A DNA stretch of 22,897 bases from a virus. How positions within the stretch are numbered: the stretch's first letter is position 1; the number at the start of each line of letters is the position of its first letter. Made by a program: the position numbers and the translations under genes. Location of the stretch: positions 1 to 22,897 of the IMG/VR virus record IMGVR_UViG_3300030061_003648, one strand, 5' to 3'. This document shows, one piece after another, positions 7,174 to 13,787 of the stretch. The notes under the pieces are model-generated. The model worked only from the letters and a program-made list of their open reading frames with translations, ran no database searches and had not been told where the DNA came from.

Positions 7174-8621
7174 TGACGACAGATGATAGTAAGCAGGAAC
7201 ACTTAGGAGACTTGAGCAGAGACTTCGCGGTGTTCTTGCCTGCTATCTCTAACTTCTATAACACGTTCATCAGCAAACAGAGAGTCACAGAAGGCAAACA
7301 CATAGCCGAAGAAAGGATTCCAAAGACATTTGCAAACGGTGTGGAGTCATTGAACTTTATCAATCCAGATAAAGGTATGTTCACATACCCCACAGCACTT
7401 TACTCGGCAGGACACGCCTGTTTGGACATGGAAAAAGTCAATGACAGAGATCACATGTTTGTGAACAGAGATAGAAAGTTCAGCACAATCGTTGGCGACT
7501 CCGGTGGATATCAAATAGGTAAGGGTGTAATAAAATTTGATTGGAAAGACTTTGAAGGTAACAAGGCAAACAAAGTTAGATCAGACATACTTAACTGGTT
7601 GGAACTAACAAGTGATTGGGCAATGACATTAGATGTGCCAACATGGGCGGCAGATGATCTTAACAGTCCAAAGACAGGATTAAAAACTTTTCAGGACACA
7701 CTCGATGGAACAATATACAACAACAAGTTCTTCCAAAAAAACAGACTAGGACAAACAAAATTATTAAACGTGCTACAAGGTGACGATTGGAACACTGCAC
7801 AGATATGGTATGACGCTGTCAAAGACTTCGAGTTCGAAGGATGGGCAATGGGTGGTATCAACATGTGCGACATGGAAGTCATGCTGAAACGTCTGATCAT
7901 AATGAGAGATGAGAAGAAACTTGACGGTAAAGACTGGATGCACGTACTTGGAACATCACAGATGGATTGGGGGTGTTATCTTACACAGGTACAGAGACAG
8001 GTTAGAAAACATATCAATCCGAATTTCACAATAAGTTTTGATAGTGCATCAGCATTCTTGTCAACTGCAAACGGACTTGTTTATACACACAACTCATTTG
8101 TTAATGACAGATTCTCATTTGTTATGGACAAGGCTCCAGATGATAAGAACTTGAAAGGTTCTGAAATACAGTTTCCATTCGATAGTGGCGTTGGACGTAG
8201 ATTGAAAATGAAAGACGTTTGTTGGTATGGAAAAGATGACCTAAATAAAAATGGTAAAGTTGGTGCAACTAGTTGGGACAGTTTCAGTTATGTGCTCATG
8301 ATGGCACACAACGTATATAACCAAATCAGAGCAATACAGATAGCAAATGACTTAAACGACATAGAATCAATCAAATACCGACCAGAAGTCAAGCACTGGC
8401 GTAAAACAAAGGCGTCAGACAAAACAGATGAACCAAGCATATACGTTCCTAGGAACATATTGTATTTCAACACACTGGTTGAAGAAGTATTTACAAGTGA
8501 GAAACCTATGGAGGTAATCAGCAACGCATCAAGTTATCTAGCAGACATCAGAGGCAACAGATGGGCAAGAGCAACAGGTGGTGGAAAAGGAACCAACAAT
8601 TTTAGTTCATTATTTGAATAG
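7173..8621 (+). CDS. dpdA: DpdA-like transglycosylase: guanine / 7-deazaguanine exchange (TGT superfamily)
   Basis: A 482-aa protein of the tRNA-guanine transglycosylase superfamily. Visible hallmarks in order: VGDSGGYQIG (D109, equivalent to the general catalytic Asp in DSGGFQ of TGT), MTLDVP (D154), LLNVLQGDD (~197-205, like IVQGG), FEGWAMGGI (~221-229, like YAIGGLAVGE), MHVLGTS (~256-262, like YLMGVG), and ISFDSAS (D290, where TGT has its nucleophile in FDCV). I do not see the CxCxxC zinc site of bacterial TGT. In phages such as E. coli 9g, DpdA inserts 7-deazaguanine bases into DNA, giving resistance to host restriction enzymes. Overlap with the sliding clamp gene supports DNA over tRNA as substrate, as do FolE, QueE and QueD-like genes nearby. 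A tRNA substrate cannot be excluded. Confidence 0.75.
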   Translation: MTTDDSKQEHLGDLSRDFAVFLPAISNFYNTFISKQRVTEGKHIAEERIPKTFANGVESLNFINPDKGMFTYPTALYSAGHACLDMEKVNDRDHMFVNRDRKFSTIVGDSGGYQIGKGVIKFDWKDFEGNKANKVRSDILNWLELTSDWAMTLDVPTWAADDLNSPKTGLKTFQDTLDGTIYNNKFFQKNRLGQTKLLNVLQGDDWNTAQIWYDAVKDFEFEGWAMGGINMCDMEVMLKRLIIMRDEKKLDGKDWMHVLGTSQMDWGCYLTQVQRQVRKHINPNFTISFDSASAFLSTANGLVYTHNSFVNDRFSFVMDKAPDDKNLKGSEIQFPFDSGVGRRLKMKDVCWYGKDDLNKNGKVGATSWDSFSYVLMMAHNVYNQIRAIQIANDLNDIESIKYRPEVKHWRKTKASDKTDEPSIYVPRNILYFNTLVEEVFTSEKPMEVISNASSYLADIRGNRWARATGGGKGTNNFSSLFE

Positions 8622-8633
8622 GAGGTAAAAGCG

Positions 8634-8825
8634 ATGGGTAAAAGTAAAAAAATAAAAAAGTTAGAAGAAAATCACGAGTACCTAGACCGGAAAGTAAAGG
8701 AACTTACCAAAGAAAGATTAAAGGACAGGAGTTCCGAGAGCAAGACACTCTTGATGAGATTGAAAAAGACCAAGTTAGCATTGAAAGATGCCATACTAAA
8801 GGCCAAACAGACGTTGACAAAATAA
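8634..8825 (+). CDS. Small coiled-coil protein, DUF465/YdcH-like
   Basis: A 63-aa, Lys-rich helical protein. Residues ~9-58 follow the DUF465 (YdcH/SlyX-like) layout: LEENHEYLDRKVKEL, a variable charged centre, then the C-terminal signature LKKTKLALKDAI. DUF465 proteins are common in alphaproteobacteria and have no established biochemical role. Translation start is well supported by AGGAGG (8620-8625), eight bases before ATG 8634. The gene follows the transglycosylase stop by 12 bp. The end of its reading frame contains the -35 box of the next promoter (TTGACA 8814-8819). The family may have been acquired from a host; nothing else in the sequence suggests recent transfer. Confidence 0.75.
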   Translation: MGKSKKIKKLEENHEYLDRKVKELTKERLKDRSSESKTLLMRLKKTKLALKDAILKAKQTLTK

Positions 8826-8842
8826 AAAACCCGTAATATAAT
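8814..8842 (+). promoter_or_regulatory. Perfect consensus sigma70 promoter, leaderless configuration
   Basis: TTGACA (8814-8819), exactly 17 bp, TATAAT (8837-8842). All 12 box positions match the bacterial housekeeping consensus. The -10 box ends 5 bp before ATG 8848 and there is no Shine-Dalgarno site, so the transcript would begin at or next to the start codon. The -35 lies inside the end of the upstream coding region. This is probably an early or middle promoter read by host RNA polymerase. Confidence 0.75.
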
Positions 8843-8847
8843 ATAGC

Positions 8848-9399
8848 ATGGACAGAGACTACAAAACAGGCAAGAGTGAAACTGTAGGCGTTTTTTCAGG
8901 TGTGGAGGTTGAACACACGCCGGCGTATGGATTGCAAACATTATTCCTTGCAAGGAATGATCTTACTTTTGACGATATAAAAATGCTGGCAGAATCAGTA
9001 AATGCCGAGGCTGTGTACTATGGTGCCAATCGGTCATACATGCACAACCATGGAATGCAAATCGCACAAATGAAAAGATTAATAGAGGACGGCTACTTTG
9101 TAACCGTTGATTACAATTACAATATTCACAATGAAGTAAAAGAAAAGTTTAAGATGTTATGGAACAATGAAAAATTTATCCCTTTCTGCTCTATAATATT
9201 TCCAGATTCAGAACAAGATGATCAACTTTGCATAAAAGTCGATGACGTAGATTTCAACAGAACTAATCCAGGCGTTTGGACCATGACCATGGATAACTTC
9301 AAACAATCAGCAGGTTTTACATCTTGGAAACATTACAAACAGGACGAACCAATACAGGAGGAGAAATGGACATTGAAAACCAACACGAACAAGCAATAA
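8848..9399 (+). CDS. Hypothetical protein between DpdA-like and QueD-like genes
   Basis: A 183-aa protein I do not recognise by function, although GVEVEHTPAYGLQTLFL near the N-terminus recalls a conserved protein of marine T4-like phages. The layout looks like an alpha/beta enzyme or Rossmann-like domain: a strand with EVEHTPAYG (~20-28), a helix (FDDIKMLAESV), the strand AVYYGANRSYMHNHG (~55-70), the helix MKRLIEDG, the strand YFVTVDYNYNIHN, and late KVDDVDF. The C-terminal FTSWKHYKQDEPI is a conserved-looking end. His and Asp residues in the N-terminal third could bind a metal or act in catalysis, but no known motif is present. It is expressed from a consensus promoter with no leader and overlaps the QueD-like gene by 34 bp, so a role in the same modification pathway is plausible. 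Confidence 0.75.
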   Translation: MDRDYKTGKSETVGVFSGVEVEHTPAYGLQTLFLARNDLTFDDIKMLAESVNAEAVYYGANRSYMHNHGMQIAQMKRLIEDGYFVTVDYNYNIHNEVKEKFKMLWNNEKFIPFCSIIFPDSEQDDQLCIKVDDVDFNRTNPGVWTMTMDNFKQSAGFTSWKHYKQDEPIQEEKWTLKTNTNKQ

Positions 9400-9806
9400 G
9401 AGAACAAGCAAACAAAGGCAGTAAGATGATATGGGTAACTTTCCGTAAGGAAGGCATCCACAAGTATCCAGCGGCATTAGACGATCCAAAACTTGCAACA
9501 GGAGACGAATACGATGTGAGCTTTCTAGGACACCCGCACAGACACATATTCCATTTCAAGGTGGCGATAGAAGTATTCCACGACGACAGAGATATAGAAT
9601 TTATACAGTTTAAAAGATGGATGGAGAACATGTACGCAGATGGCACAATGAAACTTGATTTTAAAAGTTGTGAAATGATATCTGATGATTTATACTTGGC
9701 AATCACAAAAAGATATCCAGGCAGAAAAATTGAAATAGACGTAAGCGAAGACGGCGAGAATGGAAGCCATGCAGTTTACGAAGTACCAGTTATGGGCGGT
9801 ATCTAA
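9366..9806 (+). CDS. QueD / 6-pyruvoyl-tetrahydropterin synthase-like T-fold protein (divergent)
   Basis: A 146-aa protein starting at ATG 9366 behind AGGAGGAG (9356-9363); the frame stays open upstream to 9324 but this start has the ribosome site. It can be laid onto QueD: VTFRKEGIHKYP (H32, as in the AAHRLP zinc ligand), HPHRHIFHFKVAIEV (H58 and H60, as in LHGHSF), DRDIEFIQFKRWM (~74-86, as in GWIIDFAELK), SCEMISDDL (~101-109, as in TSEVLA) and IDVSEDGENG (E128, as in VKETCTAG). All three zinc His residues fit. The usual catalytic Cys between the first and second His is missing; C102 is the only cysteine in the protein. QueD makes 6-carboxytetrahydropterin from the FolE product, so this could be the second step before QueE. 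The alignment is by eye. Confidence 0.5.
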   Translation: MDIENQHEQAIREQANKGSKMIWVTFRKEGIHKYPAALDDPKLATGDEYDVSFLGHPHRHIFHFKVAIEVFHDDRDIEFIQFKRWMENMYADGTMKLDFKSCEMISDDLYLAITKRYPGRKIEIDVSEDGENGSHAVYEVPVMGGI

Positions 9807-9839
9807 TGCAAAAAAAAGTAACAAAAGGAGATATGAACA

Positions 9840-10403
9840 ATGCTAGGAAATAAGAAAGTTCCGTACACTAATTTCAAAACACGGATCAACGATGAAGAAG
9901 CAGTCGGTGGCTGTACGTTTATAGGAGGAGAGTGGAAGGAAGTGGACACTCCAGAGATATTTGACAACAAAAAGGTTGTTGTTTTTGCACTACCAGGGGC
10001 ATTCACTCCTACGTGCAGTTCTCAACAACTACCAGGCTATGAAGAAAAATATGATGATTTCAAAGCACTAGGGATAGATGAAGTCTATTGTCTTTCAGTT
10101 AATGATTCATTCGTAATGAACGCATGGTTCAGAGATGAAAAAATAGAAAAAGTAAAACCTCTAGGTGATGGTGAAGGTGTATTCACACAAGGCATGGGAA
10201 TGTTGGTCAACAAGCCAAAACAAGGCTTCGGTATGAGATCTTGGAGATATTCTATGTTAGTCGACAACGGAGCGGTTGCTAAAATTTTCCAAGAGACAGG
10301 CAAAAATAATTCAAGTGATGACGATGATCCATTCGAAGTGTCTGACGCACAAACAATGTTGGATTACATCAAAGTTTGGAATCAACACAATGCTAAGGAC
10401 TAA
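9840..10403 (+). CDS. Peroxiredoxin (Prx5-type)
   Basis: A 187-aa thiol peroxidase that would reduce H2O2 or organic peroxides. The peroxidatic site FALPGAFTPTCSSQQLPGYE (C59 in PxxxTxxC) is intact. The distal Arg region MRSWRYSM fits the Prx5 active-site Arg, and the end DDPFEVSDAQTML is typical of the family. C25 and C84 are further cysteines; either might resolve C59, but Prx5 resolving positions vary. Start at 9840 is supported by AAGGAG (9825-9830). The other ATG at 9833 hits a stop after six codons. Carrying a peroxiredoxin would protect phage replication in an oxidatively stressed marine host; glutaredoxin or thioredoxin partners are not seen here. The stop overlaps the next ATG (TAATG). 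Confidence 0.9.
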   Translation: MLGNKKVPYTNFKTRINDEEAVGGCTFIGGEWKEVDTPEIFDNKKVVVFALPGAFTPTCSSQQLPGYEEKYDDFKALGIDEVYCLSVNDSFVMNAWFRDEKIEKVKPLGDGEGVFTQGMGMLVNKPKQGFGMRSWRYSMLVDNGAVAKIFQETGKNNSSDDDDPFEVSDAQTMLDYIKVWNQHNAKD

Positions 10404-10561
10404 TGGCCAATTGGGATGGAAAATCGCGGCCAAGCAACAATCGTTACAGGAGCAACTGGGATGACATCTTCAAAAAAGAGACACGAACACGGATGGCTGG
10501 AGGCAAAACAGTCAGGCGGAGCAGTGTACGAACAGGGAGTAAGGGAGTCAAAAAAAAATAA
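10403..10561 (+). CDS. Small basic protein overlapping the peroxiredoxin stop
   Basis: A 52-codon frame starting at ATG 10403 inside TAATG and ending at TAA 10559-10561. The N-terminus, MANWDGKSRPSNNRYRSNWD followed by DIFKK, has the Lys/Arg/Ser/Trp/Asp pattern of many small phage proteins (K-x-RPS-xx-YR-xN-x-D-x-IF). The rest is basic (KETRTRMAGGKTVRRSSVR). It overlaps the next gene out of frame for about 100 bases, and ends in a run of nine A residues (10550-10558), a possible slippage site that could join it to the downstream frame. Its ribosome site (AAGGA 10395-10399) is too close to the ATG to be ideal, so translation may be coupled to the peroxiredoxin gene. Confidence 0.5.
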   Translation: MANWDGKSRPSNNRYRSNWDDIFKKETRTRMAGGKTVRRSSVRTGSKGVKKK

Positions 10562-10691
10562 AGCAATAAGAAGGATTGCCGAACCACTTGCAGAAAAGCA
10601 TTGGAGAAACACAGGACAGAGTGTAACTGAATTGCACAGGATATATAAGGTAGCAGAATATCTGCACAATAGAACAAAGAGGCACAAATAA
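10461..10691 (+). CDS. Small basic hypothetical protein, nested start
   Basis: A 76-aa protein. I chose ATG 10461 because AGGAG (10448-10452) lies eight bases upstream; the frame is open back to ATG 10416 but without a ribosome site. The protein begins MTSSKKRHEHGWLEAKQSGG and continues through a mixed-charge helical half with AEPLAEKHWRNTG and LHRIYKVAEYLHNRTKRHK. No domain is recognised. The stop overlaps the SET-gene ATG (TAATG), as expected for a real gene in this genome. Its first third shares DNA with the 10403 frame, so at least one of the two must use an overlapping code. The C-terminal part from about 10562 is the better supported half, as nothing else covers it. Confidence 0.65.
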   Translation: MTSSKKRHEHGWLEAKQSGGAVYEQGVRESKKNKAIRRIAEPLAEKHWRNTGQSVTELHRIYKVAEYLHNRTKRHK

Positions 10692-11011
10692 TGTATAAAC
10701 CTTTACCAGACGGATTGACAGTGAAACAATCTAAAGTACAAGGCCTTGGACTATTTGCAACAAAAGATTTTGATGCTGAAGTTGTTCTTGGCATTGTGCA
10801 TATCTTGAATAAAAATTTTCCCCATGGGGCGATCAGAACGGCCCTTGGAGCCTTTTATAATCATTCTGACAATCCAAATTGTAAAAATGTCGCAGGCTTT
10901 TGGCATCAACTGCCTGTAAAATACTTAATGACTGTTAAACCTATCAAGGCTGGAGAAGAACTTACTGCCGAATATTCATTGTATGATGATTTCGACGACC
11001 AAGGAAACTAG
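10691..11011 (+). CDS. SET-domain protein (putative protein lysine methyltransferase)
   Basis: A 106-aa minimal SET domain. Hallmarks are all present: QGLGLFATKDF (~17-27, SAM-binding GxG), FYNHSDNPNCKNV (~55-67, N57-H58 of the NH-S-xx-PNC motif) and IKAGEELTAEYSLYDDF (~85-101, with the Tyr of the active site at Y95). SET proteins transfer methyl groups from SAM to protein lysines. Here the target could be a host or virion protein, but nothing in the sequence names it. At 106 residues it lacks flanking pre- and post-SET regions, which is usual for compact bacterial and viral versions. It begins at the TAATG overlap with the preceding small gene and is followed immediately by the SDR-like gene. 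Confidence 0.8.
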   Translation: MYKPLPDGLTVKQSKVQGLGLFATKDFDAEVVLGIVHILNKNFPHGAIRTALGAFYNHSDNPNCKNVAGFWHQLPVKYLMTVKPIKAGEELTAEYSLYDDFDDQGN

Positions 11012-11491
11012 ATGAACATTGCACTCACAGGACACACCAAAGGCCTGGGATCAGCGATATATGAAAATCTAGGGCAAAAGCACAAAATTACTGGGTTCAG
11101 TAGAAGTAATGGATATGACATCAAGAGCCCAATGGATAGAAAACGCCTTATCAAAGAATCCAAAGATTGTGATGTGTTTATCAATTTGGTACATAATTAC
11201 TATCACCAGACAGATATGCTATTCGAAATGTTTAAATGCTGGGAAGGATCGAGTAAATTGATAATAAATGTTAGTAGTGATGTAGTAGATGATCAAGATT
11301 GGGGACTGGAAAGGTTAGATTACATCGAATACAAGAACCAAAAAATTGCTCTAGAATCAATGGGCAAATTACTTACAAAACGTCAGTCAAAACCACAGAT
11401 AGTAGACTACAGAATAGCAGAAATAAATTACGAAGCAGACGTAAGCGGTCTAAATACTATCATCGATGAGTTCAAAATTTCTAAAAAATAA
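11012..11491 (+). CDS. Short-chain dehydrogenase/reductase-like protein
   Basis: A 159-aa protein with an SDR-type Rossmann fold. ALTGHTKGLGSAI at ~4-16 matches TGxxxGxG for the nucleotide, VFINLVHN (~55-62) sits where NNAG is usual, NVSSD (86-90) provides the catalytic Ser position, and Y107-K-N-Q-K111 is the YxxxK active site. It is much shorter than typical SDRs (about 250 aa), missing most of the substrate-binding C-terminal region, yet the catalytic residues remain. It may be a trimmed NAD(P)-dependent oxidoreductase or sugar-nucleotide-modifying enzyme; the nearby GalE and glycosyltransferase suggest sugar chemistry. Its end overlaps the radical SAM gene by 26 bp. Confidence 0.65.
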   Translation: MNIALTGHTKGLGSAIYENLGQKHKITGFSRSNGYDIKSPMDRKRLIKESKDCDVFINLVHNYYHQTDMLFEMFKCWEGSSKLIINVSSDVVDDQDWGLERLDYIEYKNQKIALESMGKLLTKRQSKPQIVDYRIAEINYEADVSGLNTIIDEFKISKK

Positions 11492-12620
11492 AAGCCTTTG
11501 TCCGTTGCCTTTCACAGGTGCTATCGTCAATACCGACGGATCAGTGCAGTGTTGTTCAATATCAAAAGAAACACTAGGCAATGTGAATGAAATGCCATTG
11601 GTAAAAATACTGAAAGAAAGCGACAAACTTAGAAGAATCAAAAGAGAAATGTTGGACAACAAATTTCCATACAACTGTACCGACTGCTATGCAAAAGAAA
11701 AACATCATGAAAATGTGAATCTTGAGAACATAAGCAACAGGCTGTATCACATCAAGATACTAAAAGATTCGCCGTTCAAACTTTACAAAGACGAGCACCA
11801 GTTCGAACTCCAGCAGATGGACCTCCGATGGCGTAACACTTGTAACTTTGCCTGTGTTTATTGCGATTCAATGTTTTCAAGTGTGTGGGCACAGTTTGAA
11901 GGACAAAGTGACAAAATGTCTAACCATGCGATGCAGGAAACATTTAATTTTGTAAAAGATAACATAAAGAATCTTAAAACCATATACATGGCAGGGGGAG
12001 AGCCTTTCCTTATCAAAGAGAATTTGAAAATACTTGATTTGATCTTGGAAGAGAACCAAGATCTCCTATTGCGAATCAACACAAACCTGTCCATCCTTAC
12101 ACCAAAAATATATGAGAAATTGCAGAAACTGGAAAACGTACACTGGATAGTAAGTGCTGAATCCACCCAGCAGAGATTCAATTACATTAGATGGCCTGGA
12201 AATTACCAGACACTTTTGAACAACATGAGCAAAATACAAAAATTGCCACACAAAGTATCGATAAACATGACCTGGAACATTTTTTGTGCTGAAAATATAT
12301 TGGACTTCATCGACAACATGATGGAAAATGGTGTACACCCTAATCAATTCATTATGAACGCCCTTTATGATCCACCAGAACAAAACGTTCTAAATATTAC
12401 CATACCACAACGTGATCGAATCATCAAAAGAATAAAGAATAGAATGACACAAACAGACAAAAAGTTTTTTCTTTACAAAGTGTATGAAGAAATGGTAAGC
12501 ATCTTAGAACAACCTTTGCTTGACACTAACAAAGAGGTATTGTATAATACACTTAAGGAATTTGACACAAAAAGAAAATTAAACAGCAGGAAAGTTTTTC
12601 CTGAATTATATGAGGACTAG
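11466..12620 (+). CDS. Radical SAM protein with N-terminal twitch/SPASM-like cysteine region
   Basis: A 384-aa protein. The radical SAM cluster motif is CNFACVYC (C126, C130, C133), followed by MAGGEP (~175-180), which binds the SAM amino group. Residues ~10-75 contain CPLPFTGAIVNTDGSVQCC and later NCTDCYAKE, giving C12, C29, C30, C71 and C74. These could hold an auxiliary 4Fe-4S cluster as in twitch/SPASM proteins. Such proteins modify peptides or small molecules; similar ones occur in marine T4-like phages, without known substrate. The start at 11466 lies inside the end of the SDR gene, with no clear Shine-Dalgarno site, so coupling is likely. The gene is followed directly by a glycosyltransferase and GalE, suggesting a surface-glycan or hypermodification pathway. 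Confidence 0.8.
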   Translation: MSSKFLKNKSLCPLPFTGAIVNTDGSVQCCSISKETLGNVNEMPLVKILKESDKLRRIKREMLDNKFPYNCTDCYAKEKHHENVNLENISNRLYHIKILKDSPFKLYKDEHQFELQQMDLRWRNTCNFACVYCDSMFSSVWAQFEGQSDKMSNHAMQETFNFVKDNIKNLKTIYMAGGEPFLIKENLKILDLILEENQDLLLRINTNLSILTPKIYEKLQKLENVHWIVSAESTQQRFNYIRWPGNYQTLLNNMSKIQKLPHKVSINMTWNIFCAENILDFIDNMMENGVHPNQFIMNALYDPPEQNVLNITIPQRDRIIKRIKNRMTQTDKKFFLYKVYEEMVSILEQPLLDTNKEVLYNTLKEFDTKRKLNSRKVFPELYED

Positions 12621-13787
12621 ATGAAAATATTTTACATGGGCCTTGAACCTTACGAAGGCAGGTACACTTTACAACTACAAGACTGGACAGAACGTGCATA
12701 CAAAAAAAGAGGCATAGACTATGTTGTGGTGCCAGGTACCACAATAGATGATTCAAAAGCCATAAGTGTTGGCCAGGTCCTGGACGCACACGGGCGGTCG
12801 TACTTTGGCATGAGCCAATTGATGAATCTCGTTCAAATGATGCGTAATGGTGAAGTAACAAATAAAGATGTAATATTTTTCGAAGACATGTTTCAACCAG
12901 GAATGGAATCACTTCCTTACATTCTCCACCAAGTGGAAGAGAAACATAGACCAGCAATATATTTGAGGTGTCTGGCACAGGCAATCGATCCAGACGACTT
13001 CGTACACGTTTGGGGCATGAGCAAATGGATGAGCATGTATGAACAGATGTGTAATGAGATTCCAAACGTACACATTCTCGCAACCAACGAAGAAATGGTG
13101 GCACATATGCGGATCGCGAATTGGTCGGCGCCAATATATAACATATCAGGTCTCAGTTTTGGAAAAGAAGAAGTTCAAGGAAGAGTAGAACAAAAACCTT
13201 TCATCGAAAGAAGTCAAAGAGTCGTGTTTGGTGCGAGATGGGATCAAGAGAAACAACCTCAGTTCTTTATGGACTTAGCAGGTAAATTTAAAGAAAAACA
13301 TCCTGAAGTAGAATTTGCGATATGTCAAGGTGGACCTTTGAGATCAAATAACAAATATTACGTCGATGAAGCAAGACATCTTGCAAAAGAAGGCATTTTA
13401 ACAATACATGAAAATCTTAAGAAAAATGAGTATTATAAAATCCTAGCAGATTCGAGAGTTTTATTCAATTGTGCTTTACAGGATTGGGTATCTAACACAG
13501 TGTCAGAGGCTGATGCACTCGGTGCCAATGTATTGTTTCCGGCTTACAGGTCGTTTCCAGAAACATTTGCAAACGATCACACAAGAATGTATGTGCCATG
13601 GTCACAAGAAGATGCCATGAACAAACTAGAAATATTATTAAGCAAACCATCCCCTAGTATAGGTCAAATATCAGATTGGACAAATGGAACAATCAACAGG
13701 ATGATTGACATTATGACAGGCAAGGGTGAACAATGGAGAAGAGATGGACAACACTACAGAACACCAGTTTCCGAAGCCAAGTATTAA
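12621..13787 (+). CDS. GT-B glycosyltransferase
   Basis: A 388-aa protein with the two-domain look of group-1 type (GT-B) glycosyltransferases. The N-terminal half starts MKIFYMGLEPYEGRYTLQLQ and includes VIFFEDMFQPG (~85-95). The C-terminal half begins with VVFGARWDQEKQPQFFMDLA (~196-215), which is the usual start of a GT4-like donor domain. It ends with FNCALQDWVSNTVSEADALG and a downstream FPAYRSFPETF segment, matching the E-x7-E-like donor region. The donor is unknown, but the adjacent GalE suggests UDP-galactose or a related sugar. Start ATG 12621 follows GAGG (12612-12615). The 3' end overlaps the GalE gene by 44 bp. Acceptors could be virion protein, host glycan or modified DNA. Confidence 0.75.
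   Translation: MKIFYMGLEPYEGRYTLQLQDWTERAYKKRGIDYVVVPGTTIDDSKAISVGQVLDAHGRSYFGMSQLMNLVQMMRNGEVTNKDVIFFEDMFQPGMESLPYILHQVEEKHRPAIYLRCLAQAIDPDDFVHVWGMSKWMSMYEQMCNEIPNVHILATNEEMVAHMRIANWSAPIYNISGLSFGKEEVQGRVEQKPFIERSQRVVFGARWDQEKQPQFFMDLAGKFKEKHPEVEFAICQGGPLRSNNKYYVDEARHLAKEGILTIHENLKKNEYYKILADSRVLFNCALQDWVSNTVSEADALGANVLFPAYRSFPETFANDHTRMYVPWSQEDAMNKLEILLSKPSPSIGQISDWTNGTINRMIDIMTGKGEQWRRDGQHYRTPVSEAKY

Noticed and set aside
7173-8621. Reading the transglycosylase as an ordinary tRNA-Q enzyme
   Set aside because: Bacterial TGT has a CxCxxC zinc site that I cannot find here, and the sequence is long and divergent. The DNA-directed DpdA reading is preferred, though not proved.
9806-9853. 15-codon frame overlapping the peroxiredoxin start (MQKKVTKGDMNNARK)
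   Set aside because: Could be a coupling leader, but it is too short to judge and the peroxiredoxin has its own Shine-Dalgarno site.
12390-12397. Late-promoter-like TTCTAAATA and CTAAATA strings inside genes (also near 8242)
   Set aside because: Such strings are expected by chance in AT-rich coding DNA and no gene starts just downstream.
13726-13743. GTG start for the GalE-like gene
   Set aside because: ATG 13744 has a better ribosome site and still leaves a full Rossmann start.
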